Assembly: GCA_030446685.1 (NCBI GenBank)
Contig: JAUJMV010000025.1
Span: forward strand, 45,612 to 106,765
Reading direction: 5' to 3'
From: Thermomicrobiales bacterium
GTDB taxonomy: Bacteria; Chloroflexota; Chloroflexia; Thermomicrobiales; CADCWN01
DNA: 61,154 nucleotides
Shown one piece after another: positions 29,686 through 37,399 of this stretch (its first letter is position 1; every line of letters begins with the position of its first letter). A program made the translations under genes and the position numbers. Below the pieces are notes generated by a model. That model was not told the DNA's origin. It saw nothing but the letters and a program-made list of their open reading frames with translations, and did not search any database.

Positions 29686-31134
29686 ATGGAACCGCCGGAG
29701 AGTGGTGATGCCTCGCGCTGGCGACGACGCCTGCGCCTGCCGCACCCGTCGCCCCAGCCGACCCGCCTGCGGGTGCGGCAGCGGGTGCGCTGGCGATTGC
29801 GCGCCACTCCGACCCGCCGCCCGCTGCTGCTCGTCGCCGGCTTCGCCCTGCTGATCCTGCTCGGCACGCTGGCCTTGCTCCTGCCCTTCAGCGCGCGCGC
29901 GCCGGGCACCGACCCGCTGACGGCCCTCTTCACCGCCACCTCGGCGGTCTGCGTCACCGGGCTGATCGTGGTGGACACGCGCGATCACTGGAGCCCCTTC
30001 GGCCAGGCGGTCATCGTCACGCTGATGCAGCTTGGTGGCCTCGGCTTCGTGATCGGCGTCACCACGATCCGGCTCCTCCTCGGCCAGCGCCCGAACCTGC
30101 GCGACCGCCTGATCCTGCAAGAAACCGGCGCGATCACGCGGCTCGGCGGGCAACAGGCCATGGTCGTCCAGGCGGTCGCCTTCACCCTCGCCTGCGAGGG
30201 GATCGGCGCGCTCATCCTCTGGGCGCGATTCGCCCCAGAATTCGGCCCTGGTTACGGCCTCTGGCTGGCCGTCTTCCACGCGGTCGCCGCCTTCACCAAC
30301 AGCGGCTTCGACCTCTTCGGCGGCTTCCGCAGCCTCGTCGATTTTCGCGGCGATCCCTTCGTCTTGCTGCCGCTCGCCGCGCTGATCATCTGCGGTGGCC
30401 TCAGCGTGGTGACGTTCGTCGACGTTGGCGCGCGGCGCGGCTGGCGTCGGCTCACCCTCGACAGCAAGGTCGTCCTGCTCGGGACGGCGCTCCTCCTGAC
30501 CGGCGGCACGGCGATCATCTACCTCAGCGAGTTCGCGAACCGGGCCAGCCTCGGGACCGTGTCGCCCGGCCGGCAGTTGCTCGGGGCCTTCTTCCAATCG
30601 ACCGCGACGCGCACCGCCGGGTTCGCCATCTGGGATTTCGCCGCGCTCGAGCAGCGGACCCTCTTCTTCATGCTCGGCCTGATGTTCATCGGCGGTGCGC
30701 CGGGGGCGATGGCGGGCGGCATCAAGATCACCACCGCCGCGACGCTAGTTGCGGCGGCCTGGAGTACCTTGCGCGGCCGGCCCGAGACGGCCCTCTTCGC
30801 GCGCCGCATCTCCGCCCGCCTCGTCAGCTTGGCTTTCGCGGTCGCCACCCTGGCCCTCGGCCTGATCGTCAACGTGGCGCTGCTGATCAGCCTGATCGAG
30901 GGGGAACGCCTGCGCGTCCCGTTCATCAACCTCCTCTTCGAGGTGACCTCGGCCTTCGCGACGGTCGGCCTCTCCACCGGCCTGCCGCCGCAACTGACCG
31001 CCGCCAGCAAGCTCCTACTGATCCTGACCATGTTCGTCGGTCGCCTCGGGCCGGTCACCGTCGCGCTCGTCCTCACCGAGCGCCGGCGCGAGGAACGCTA
31101 CCGACACCCGAGCGAGACGCTGCGTATTGGGTGA
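29686..31134 (+). CDS. TrkH/KtrB-type potassium uptake channel subunit
   Basis: 482 residues, an intact membrane protein with the four TrkH half-pore signatures carrying the selectivity glycines: TATSAVCVTGL, FTNSGFDLFG, STATRTAGFA and TSAFATVGLSTGL. The cytosolic N-terminus is Arg/Pro rich. It conducts K+ inward and pairs with an RCK-domain regulator, encoded next. ATG 29686 has GAGAGGG at a good distance; GTG 29680 is an alternative. Unlike its neighbours in the accessory region it has no frameshift and host-like codon use, so it may be cargo or resident DNA. The stop codon overlaps the start of the heptamer array at 31133. Confidence 0.9.
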   Translation: MEPPESGDASRWRRRLRLPHPSPQPTRLRVRQRVRWRLRATPTRRPLLLVAGFALLILLGTLALLLPFSARAPGTDPLTALFTATSAVCVTGLIVVDTRDHWSPFGQAVIVTLMQLGGLGFVIGVTTIRLLLGQRPNLRDRLILQETGAITRLGGQQAMVVQAVAFTLACEGIGALILWARFAPEFGPGYGLWLAVFHAVAAFTNSGFDLFGGFRSLVDFRGDPFVLLPLAALIICGGLSVVTFVDVGARRGWRRLTLDSKVVLLGTALLLTGGTAIIYLSEFANRASLGTVSPGRQLLGAFFQSTATRTAGFAIWDFAALEQRTLFFMLGLMFIGGAPGAMAGGIKITTAATLVAAAWSTLRGRPETALFARRISARLVSLAFAVATLALGLIVNVALLISLIEGERLRVPFINLLFEVTSAFATVGLSTGLPPQLTAASKLLLILTMFVGRLGPVTVALVLTERRREERYRHPSETLRIG

Positions 31135-31227
31135 TTGCGGATTGCGGATTGGGGATTGCGCCAAGCCGAAGCCAATAATGCAGGCCGGCCGGCCGCTTCA
31201 CTAATCCGCAATCCGCAATCCGCAATC
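31133..31227. repeat. Inverted heptamer arrays GATTGCG x4 / AATCCGC x3
   Basis: Left arm 31133-31160: GATTGCG, GATTGCG, GATTGGG, GATTGCG. Right arm 31203-31227: AATCCGC three times plus AATC, the reverse complement. The 42-bp centre contains GCCGGCCGGCC. The array starts on the trkH stop codon and ends 3-4 bp before the trkA RBS, so any hairpin lies in the trkH-trkA mRNA spacer. Confidence 0.9.
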
Positions 31228-31241
31228 GAAGGGAGGAAGGG

Positions 31242-31940
31242 ATGTTCGAGCGTGACGACCGGCCGCACCAGTTCGCGGTCGTCGGGCTGGGGCGTTTCGG
31301 GATGGTGGTGGCACGGACGCTGGCCGAGCGAGGCCACGATGTGCTGGGGCTCGATCGCGACGAGGGGCCAGTGCAGGAGGCCCGGGAGGTCGTTACCCAC
31401 GCGATCCAGGCCGACCTCACCGACGAGGCGGTCCTGCGCGAACTCGGGGTGGCGGAGGTCGACGCGGCGGTCGTGGCGATCGGCGACGATGTCGAAGCGA
31501 GCATCTTCGTCACGGCGCTGCTGGTCGAGGCGGGGGTGCCGCACGTCGCCGCGCGCGCGAACTCGCACCTCCACGGCCACATCCTGCGGCGCGTCGGGGC
31601 GACACGCATCATCTACCCCGAGCAGGAGAGCGGCGCGGCCCTGGCCCAGCACCTGCGCGCCCCCGATGTGACCGACTACTTCGCGCTCGGGGCGGGCATC
31701 GGCGTCGCGCGCCTCAATGCGCCGCGCGCCTGGATCGGGCGCACGCTCGACGAGGTGCGGCAGTCGCCGCCGAATCCCTCGCTGGTACTCGCTATCCAGC
31801 GCGGCGAGGAGACGATCGCCGAGCCGGCCCCCGGTGAGCAGGTCCGGGATGGCGATGTGCTCGTCCTCCTCTGTCCGGACAACAACCTCGACGAGATCCC
31901 GTGCGAGTACCCGCCGCAGCCGAACGCGCGCCGGCGGTAA
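31242..31940 (+). CDS. TrkA/KtrA-type RCK regulatory subunit of potassium uptake
   Basis: 232 residues. The RCK_N Rossmann fold begins FAVVGLGRFG (GxGxxG, residues 11-20), with acidic LDRD ending beta-2 and TALLVEAGVPHVAARA later. The RCK_C (TrkA-C) domain lies in the last 80 residues (ARLNAPRAWIGRTLDE ... DGDVLVLLCPDNNLDE). It gates the TrkH partner in response to nucleotide binding. GGGAGGAAGGG precedes the ATG at 31242. Intact. Confidence 0.9.
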   Translation: MFERDDRPHQFAVVGLGRFGMVVARTLAERGHDVLGLDRDEGPVQEAREVVTHAIQADLTDEAVLRELGVAEVDAAVVAIGDDVEASIFVTALLVEAGVPHVAARANSHLHGHILRRVGATRIIYPEQESGAALAQHLRAPDVTDYFALGAGIGVARLNAPRAWIGRTLDEVRQSPPNPSLVLAIQRGEETIAEPAPGEQVRDGDVLVLLCPDNNLDEIPCEYPPQPNARRR

Positions 31941-31961
31941 GTACAAACACAACAAGATGCC

Positions 31962-32303
31962 GTGGGTCTGCTTGGTGTCTCGCCCGGACCTTTCTTGCCT
32001 GCTGGAACGGTGATAGTCTGCGTGAGCAATGCATCGGCAACCACTCAGTGCATGGCTACCGGCATCATCAACTACCTCCTGTGGGGACCTGGCGCAATCG
32101 AGATACGCCTGCACGACCGTGTGGCCTGCCTGCGCTACCAGGCACACATGGAAATCATCGTCAACGGGCAACACGCGCCAAAGCTCCTCCAGTGGCACAC
32201 TGATTTCTATAAGCGGCGCGACGGGCGCTGGCAGGTCGTCTGGTCGCAAGCAACCGCAGTGGGACCGGGGATAGCCGCATACGAACCACCAGACAGGCCC
32301 TAG
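31962..32303 (+). pseudogene. C-terminal part of an NTF2-like (DUF4440/SnoaL) protein
   Basis: Residues GAIEIRLHDRVACLRYQAHM, EIIVNGQHAPKLLQWHTDFY and KRRDGRWQVVWSQATAVGPG match the last strands of NTF2-like proteins (H-T-D-x-Y-x-x-R-D-G-R-W-Q-V-V-x-S-Q-A-T). The N-terminal helices are missing or shifted and no RBS is seen. The stop codon (32301) is formed by the first bases of MITE copy 2. Confidence 0.55.
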
Positions 32304-32418
32304 AAACGCGGCCGACAAGGTCTTATCGTCAAGTCTTCGGGCGACACGGAGAAAGTACGTATGCGCCCTGCGGAGGATCCGCGCTTGACCATAACCCCCC
32401 TTTCCGGCCGCGCTTCTA
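32301..32418. mobile_element. MITE-like palindromic element, copy 2 (diverged)
   Basis: Ends TAGAAACGCGGCCGACAAGG and its imperfect complement CCGGCCGCGCTTCTA. The core shares the CGGGCGAC-C-GAGAA-..GTACG..-GCGC order with copy 1 at 29284. 118 bp, no coding capacity. Confidence 0.75.
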
Positions 32419-32485
32419 GCACATGACCGAACATCAGCCCCGAAAGCAGCCGCAAACACCGAGATGACGAAGTGTCGCTGTAGGA

Positions 32486-32814
32486 CTAGGCGGCGGCGCC
32501 GTGCTGCGCTTCTTCCGCCAGCCCGGCCCGGCGGTCCTGTCGCGCCTGCCGGTCCCGCGTGGTCACCGGCGCGACCTGCCGGAACTGCTCGATGGTGAAG
32601 TCGCCGCGCCTGACCGTGTAGGCCCACGACGCCATGCCGCCGACCTCGAAGAAGGCGACCAGGGCGCGGGCGTAGCCGTCCGTCATGGCGTAGTCGTGGA
32701 CCTCCCCCAGGCGTCGGCCTCCAGGGCAGCGCGGCGCACATGGGCCAGCAGGCTGCAATCGGACCAGTTGAGTTCGACCGTGAGGGCGTTCTCCCCGACC
32801 TTGACCAGTTCCAT
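32486..32814 (-). CDS. Small element protein (one frameshift)
   Basis: Starts MELVKVGENALTVELNWSDC and SLLAHVRRAALEADAWG; after a missing base near 32706 continues EVHDYAMTDGYARALVAFFE, VGGMASWAYTVRRGDFTIEQ, FRQVAPVTTRDRQARQDRRA. About 109 residues, soluble, no family recognised. Preceded on the minus strand by copy 3 of the G-hairpin repeat and a GGAAGGA purine run. Confidence 0.5.
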
Positions 32815-32836
32815 CGCCTGTCCTTCCTCGCGTAGG

Positions 32837-32886
32837 TATTGCAGTGTTGCAGTGTTGCGGAGGGGGGATTGCCCCCCCTCCCCCCT
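32837..32886 (-). repeat. G-hairpin plus GCAACACN repeat, copy 3
   Basis: Minus strand: GGGGGGAGGGGGGGCAATCC, CCCCTCC, then GCAACACTGCAACACTGC and AATAC. Same arrangement as copies at 22976 and 24767, here 23 bp upstream of the small minus-strand gene. Confidence 0.7.
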
Positions 32887-32971
32887 GCCTCAAGGGCGCG
32901 GGAGCGGAAACGTGTGAGGCTACGTGCTGTCGTACATTCCACTACCGCAATACTAAACGCAATATAATAGA

Positions 32972-33000
32972 TTGACGATGTATGGCTTTTGTTTTATGCT
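32972..33000 (+). promoter_or_regulatory. Promoter for the RHH gene
   Basis: TTGACG (32972-32977), 17-bp spacer, TATGCT (32995-33000) in a locally AT-rich stretch; a TATAAT also occurs at about 32964. Good fit for expression of the RHH gene from ATG 33041. Confidence 0.55.
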
Positions 33001-33040
33001 GTCTGTAGGCGGAACATTGAGCCTCATAGGAAGGAGCGAG

Positions 33041-33187
33041 ATGAACCAACCAGAAAGGAAGGCCGCAACGTTTCGACTTACGGCCGAGTGCCGACGCTTG
33101 TTGGCTGACCTCGCGCGAGAGCGGGGTATCAGCCAGGCTGCGGTGATCGAGCTTCTAGTACGTGAGGAGGCACGGCGCGAGGGCTAA
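33041..33187 (+). CDS. Ribbon-helix-helix (CopG/Arc-like) protein, 48 aa
   Basis: MNQPERKAATFRLTAECRRL, LADLARERGISQAAVIELLV, REEARREG. The beta strand KAATFRLT followed by two helices with the turn ERGISQAAVIE is a classical RHH DNA-binding fold. AAGGAGCGAG is ideally spaced before ATG 33041. It lies about 50 bp upstream of the recombinase and could control it. No toxin gene is visible beside it, so an antitoxin role is not supported. Confidence 0.7.
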   Translation: MNQPERKAATFRLTAECRRLLADLARERGISQAAVIELLVREEARREG

Positions 33188-33235
33188 CCGGTAAAAATCG
33201 CAGCCTGAACGAGCCAGGCCGCGAGTAGCTCAGCA

Positions 33236-34949
33236 GTGGTAAGGACACCGAAGAGCAGGGGGATTCTACCAGTGGGCAGCACCACCCGGCGCGTTCAGCC
33301 ACCGGTCAGCCCGTTCGACCTCGCGACCTGGGCCACGCCGCTGGTCTGTTACGCCCGCGTGTCGAAGTCGAAGGAGGAGAACACCACCATCCGCGTGCAG
33401 GTCGGCGAATGCACGCGCGACCTCGAACGCGCAAGCATCGCGGCAGCGACGTGGTACACCGACGAGAACGTCGATTCGGAACTGGAGATGGGCGACCGCC
33501 CGGCCGGTGGTCGCCTCATGCGCGCGGCGCTGGCCGGCGAAATCCGCACCCTGCTTGTCTGGAAGTTTGACCGCCTCGAGCGCGGCTTCGCCATGCTCGA
33601 CGCGATCAACCGCCTCAAGAAGGCCGGCGTCGCGGTGTGCTCCTCAAAGAGCCGACCACGTTCCCGAGACGCCCGAGGGCTGGATGTTCTGCCACATCCT
33701 CGCGGGCGTCGGCGGCTTGAGAAGGCCAGCATCCGCACGCGGATCATCGGCGGGCAGGAGACGGCTATCCGCGACCGCGGGCGCTTCACCGCCGGCGCGG
33801 CGCCCTACGGCTACGACAAGACGCCGACGCGCACGATCGTCCCACGCCACGAGGCGATCCCTGGCACCGACCTGAGCGAAGTCGCGGTCATCCGGCTGAT
33901 CTACGCCTGTCTGGTGGACGAAGGGCTTTCCACCACGCGCATCGCCGCGCGCCTGACCGAGATGGGCATCCGCAACGCTCGCACTACCGTCCCACACCGC
34001 AGGTGCAAGCCCGCCCCGCGCAACTCCCGTGGTCGCCGTCGCGCATCCGCAACCTGATCCTCGACACGACCTATAAAGGCGAGTGGACCTGGGGCAAGCG
34101 CCCGCTGCCGCACAACGCGGGGCGCGAGACGATCATCCTGCCGGTCGAGCCGATCGTCACCCCGCTCGTCTGGGAGGCCGCACAGGAGGCGCTGCGGGCC
34201 AACGGCCGGCGGCAGCAGCGCCACGCCTCCTACGACTATCTGCTGAGCGGGATGGTAACATGCGGCTGTTGTGGCCTCAGCTACGGCGGCAAGACGTGGC
34301 AGGGGCAGTTGCCGTACTACCGCTGCACGGCGAAGCAGGGGCTCCACGGCCCGTATGGGCAGCGCGGCGAGAGGTGCCCGTCGCTCAGTATCCGCGCCGA
34401 CAAGCTGGACGCGCTCGTCTGGGCCGACATTCGCCACTTCGCGGAGGAGATCGGCCCGACCATCGCCGAGGTGCGCACGGCCTACGCGGCACACCACGGT
34501 GACGCCGACGCGATCAGGCGGCGGATCGAAGCGGTGCGGGCGGAACTGGCCGGGAAGATCGGCGAGCGCGACCTGATGCTCACACTCTTCCGGCAGGGCG
34601 CATCCCGGCGAGCGCGCTCGACACCCAACTCACGCAGATCGATGGGGAAGAGCGGGCGCTCACGCGCGCGCGTCGCGGCGCTCGAAACCGAGCAGGGCAC
34701 CGCCGACGCGCTCGCGGCGAAGCTGACCGAGGCGAAGGCCGTGCTGCACGAGCTGCGCGCCCAGCTGGCGGCGATCAAGACCGGGGCCGAGCGCGCGGCC
34801 ATCGCGCGGAAGTTGGTGAGGGGGATCACGGTATGGACGCGAGAGATCGACGGGAAGCCGCAGCCGGTGGCGAGATCGAGTACCTGTTCAGGAAGGCCGG
34901 GTCGGACAAGAGGAGGAGACGAGCGGGCCAACAAGGGCTTCCACCGATC
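33236..34949 (+). CDS. Large serine recombinase, frameshifted, no stop codon of its own
   Basis: Catalytic domain LVCYARVSKSKEENTTIRVQ (Y-x-R-x-S nucleophile), WKFDRLERGFAMLDAINRLK; recombinase domain with GQETAIRDRGRFTAGAAPYG, RIAARLTEMGI and PSRIRNLILDTTYKGEWTWG; zinc ribbon MVTCGCCGLSYGG ... YYRC ... RCPS; coiled coil RVAALETEQGTADALAAKLT; tail RKLVRGITVWTREIDG and, after a base loss near 34873, EIEYLFRKAGSDKRRRRAGQ. Other indels lie near 33650, 33715, 34010 and 34600. After the last one the frame is that of the dipeptidase and there is no stop before it. Start GTG 33236 or 33272; neither RBS is strong. Integrates and excises the surrounding element by DNA cleavage at att sites. Confidence 0.75.
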
Positions 34950-34999
34950 CTCGAAGAGCCCAACGCTTGCAGCGACTACATCTTCATCGACTCCTGCAT
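34929..34999. other. Candidate attR (right junction)
   Basis: Carries CAACAAGGGCTTCCACC (34929-34945) followed by GATC, and CTTCATCGACTCCTGCAT (34982-34999), both matching the left junction at 18155-18216. It overlaps the end of the recombinase frame and the start of the dipeptidase coding sequence. Confidence 0.65.
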
Positions 35000-35963
35000 G
35001 CAGGCCTGGCCGGACGCCGATTGGGCCAACGCGCACCGGCACGGCGTCGCGGCCTACGCGGTCACCGCCTGGACGCCGCACGCGGACGTTGCGACGGCGC
35101 TCGAAGGGCTGATGTTCTGGCGCCTGATCGCGCGCCGGCACCCCAACCTGCTGATCGCGGAGCGGGCGGAGGACATCCGCCGGGCGAAGGCGGAGGGCCG
35201 GGCGGCGCTGATCATCGCCTCGCAGGACGGCGGCTTCATCGGCAACAAGCTGCACCGGGTCGAGGCGTTCGCGCGGCTGGGGCTGCGGATGCTGATCCCG
35301 GCCTACAACACCACCAACCTGCTCTGCGACGGCTGCCTCGACCGCACCGATGGCGGCCTCACCCGCTTCGGCGAGCTGGTGATCGACGAGTGCAACCGCG
35401 TCGGCGTCCTGCTCGACTGCACCCATGTCGGGCGCCGGGCCAGCCTGGAGATCATCGAGCGCGGCGACCGGCCGGTCGTCTTCAGCCACTCCAACCCGCA
35501 GGCGGTGGTGGAGAACCCGCGCAACATCGACGACGAGCAGATCCGCGCCTGCGCGGCGCGGGGCGGCGTGATCGGGCTGGCGCCGTGGGGGCCGCTCGTC
35601 CTCAAGGCGGGCGACCGCGCCTGGCCGCCGCTCGACCACTTCATCGACCACATCGATTATGTCGCGCACCTGACCGGCTCGACCGACCACCTCGGCATCG
35701 GCACCGACATGAGCCTCGGCACCTACCCCGACCATGAGCACGATCCCTGGGGCGAGCCGGACTACCCCGACGTGGCCGGGCGCTACGGCCAATTGATCAC
35801 GCCCGACGTCCGCTCGCCGCGCCGCGCGCTCGACGGCTTCAGCAACTACGCCGAGATCGTCAACCTGATCGACCGGCTCGGGGCGCGAGGCTACGGCGAC
35901 GACGACATCCGCAAGATCCTCGGCGGAAACTACCTGCGCGTCTTCGAGCGGGTGTGGGGGTAG
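34929..35963 (+). CDS. M19 membrane-dipeptidase-family protein with replaced 5' end
   Basis: The body DYIFIDSCMQAWPDADWANA, GLRMLIPAYNTTNLLCDGCL, GVLLDCTHVGRRASLEIIER, FSHSNPQAVVENPRNIDDEQ, LGIGTDMSLGTY and IRKILGGNYLRVFERVWG is that of renal-dipeptidase-like M19 peptidases, zinc enzymes cleaving dipeptides. The usual N-terminal HxD is replaced by IDSC, seen also in the stranded copy at 18.2 kb, so this is a lineage variant. The native start, RBS and promoter are at 18.05-18.18 kb. Here the frame is continuous upstream into the recombinase (ATG 34833 is inside it). The first local ATG is 34997, without an RBS. Expression would need read-through from the recombinase or excision. Confidence 0.8.
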   Translation, partial: QQGLPPILEEPNACSDYIFIDSCMQAWPDADWANAHRHGVAAYAVTAWTPHADVATALEGLMFWRLIARRHPNLLIAERAEDIRRAKAEGRAALIIASQDGGFIGNKLHRVEAFARLGLRMLIPAYNTTNLLCDGCLDRTDGGLTRFGELVIDECNRVGVLLDCTHVGRRASLEIIERGDRPVVFSHSNPQAVVENPRNIDDEQIRACAARGGVIGLAPWGPLVLKAGDRAWPPLDHFIDHIDYVAHLTGSTDHLGIGTDMSLGTYPDHEHDPWGEPDYPDVAGRYGQLITPDVRSPRRALDGFSNYAEIVNLIDRLGARGYGDDDIRKILGGNYLRVFERVWG

Positions 35964-36095
35964 GGGGCCTCTCCGCCGCGCCACGCCCAGGATTGGGCGA
36001 GGGGGACCGACCCAACGATATTGGCGAGACGGACCATCCGGGGCCGAGGCGGCGGTATAATTCCACCGGGGCGTTGCTGGAGGGAGGAGCGATCG

Positions 36096-37224
36096 ATGGG
36101 CGAAACCGGCGCGGCGCTGCCGCGTACCCTGGCGGTCCTCGAAGGGGGGCTGGCCAAGGGCCTGCACCTCGGCGCGCAACTCTACGCCTCGCACCGGGGG
36201 CGGGTCGTCGCCGACCTGGCGGTCGGGGAGGCGCGGCGCGGGACGCCGATGACGCCCGAGACGCTGCTGATCTGGTTCCCGGCCGGCAAGCCGGTCGGCG
36301 CGGTGGCGATCGCGCAGCTCTGGGAGGCGGGGCGGCTCGACCTCGACGACCCCGTGACCGAGTTCATCCCCGAGTTCGGCGCGGGGGGCAAGGGGCGGGT
36401 GACGATCCGCCACCTGCTGACCCACACCGGCGGCTTCCTGCGCGAGTGGGCGCCCTCAGCGTATAACACCCTCCCCTGGGACGAGATCATCGCCCGCGTC
36501 TGCGCCGCCCCCCCTGGAGCCGGGGTGGACGCCGGGGCGGCGCGCGGGCTACCACGCCGTCTCCAGTTGGTTCGTCATCGGCGAGATCGTCCGGCGGGTC
36601 GACGGCCGCCACTACCGGGACTACGTGCGCGAGGCGATCTTCGCGCCGCTCGGCATGCGCGACTCCTGGGTCGGGATGCCGCCCGAGCGCCACGCGGCCT
36701 ACGGCGACCGGATCGGCGCCATGCACGACATGGGTGCCGACGGCGGCGCGCGCCCGTACCCGAACCTGGACAGCGCCGCGGGCAGCGCCCGGTGCGTCCC
36801 CGGCGGCAACGGTCGCGGCCCGATCCGCGAACTCGGGCGCCTCTACGAAATGCTGCTGGGGCGCGGCGAGCGCGACGGCGCGCGCCTGCTAACGCCGCGG
36901 ACGGTGGAGGCGCTGACGACGCCCAACCGCGTCGGCCTGTTCGACGAGACGTTCGGGCAGGTGAAGGACTGGGGCCTCGGCTTCGCGCTCGACACCGCGC
37001 GGACGCGCGGCGACGCCGGGGCCACGCTCAGCTTCGGGCCGCACGCCTCGCCGCGCGCCTTCGGGCACGGCGGCTACCGCTCCTCGCTCGGCTTCGCCGA
37101 CCCCGAATACGGCCTGGTCGCCGCGTTCGTCGCCAACGGCACGCCGCCCGACGACGCCCACGCCCGCCGCGCGCGGGCCATCACGACGGCGATCTACGAG
37201 GATCTCGGGCTGGCGGGCGGGTGA
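36096..37224 (+). CDS. Serine hydrolase / class C beta-lactamase-like protein (one frameshift)
   Basis: Beta-lactamase-fold text: LLIWFPAGKPVGAVAIAQLW, EAGRLDLDDPVTEFIPEF, VTIRHLLTHTGGF, GYHAVSSWFVIGEIVRRVDG, APLGMRDSWVGMPPE and FGHGGYRSSLGFADPEYGLV (K-T-G equivalent HGG). The S-x-x-K motif reads P-A-G-K, so the nucleophilic Ser appears replaced by Pro, while Lys and the Tyr of the second motif remain. A run of eight Cs at 36505-36514 carries an indel; from 36514 frame +1 continues cleanly to the stop at 37224. Strong GGGAGGAGC RBS before ATG 36096. Either a non-catalytic homologue or an error at that codon. Confidence 0.8.
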
Positions 37225-37231
37225 GCGGGCG

Positions 37232-37346
37232 CCCCCCCGGCCCCCCAACTTTGGGGGGAGCAAGACCAGGGCCGACCGATTGCCTGTCCGCGAAGGCTTG
37301 GCCGCTGATGCGGACTTCTCCCCCCAAAGTTGGGGGGCCGGGGGGG
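37232..37346. repeat. Perfect 29-bp inverted repeat cassette
   Basis: CCCCCCCGGCCCCCCAACTT to GGGGGGAG (37232-37260) and its exact complement (37318-37346) flank 57 bp. Each arm is itself nearly palindromic (CCCCCCAA-CT-TTGGGGGG). It starts 8 bp after the serine hydrolase stop. Confidence 0.85.
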
Positions 37347-37399
37347 CCGCGTCCATCCCCCGTGACGGCGTTTCCAGTGGTACGAGAGGGTGGGACGAG

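Noticed and set aside
29686..31940. trkH-trkA as definite element cargo
   Set aside because: They lie between the junction repeats but have host-like codon use, no frameshifts and host-type heptamer repeats; membership cannot be decided from this sequence.
33041..33187. RHH protein as antitoxin of a toxin-antitoxin pair
   Set aside because: No toxin-sized partner ORF adjoins; the next gene is the recombinase.
33221..33262. tRNA-like stretch GAGTAGCTCAGCAGTGGTA resembling a tRNA 5' half
   Set aside because: The D-arm box is good but no matching anticodon stem, T-arm (GGTTC box) or acceptor partner follows; at most a tRNA remnant or chance.
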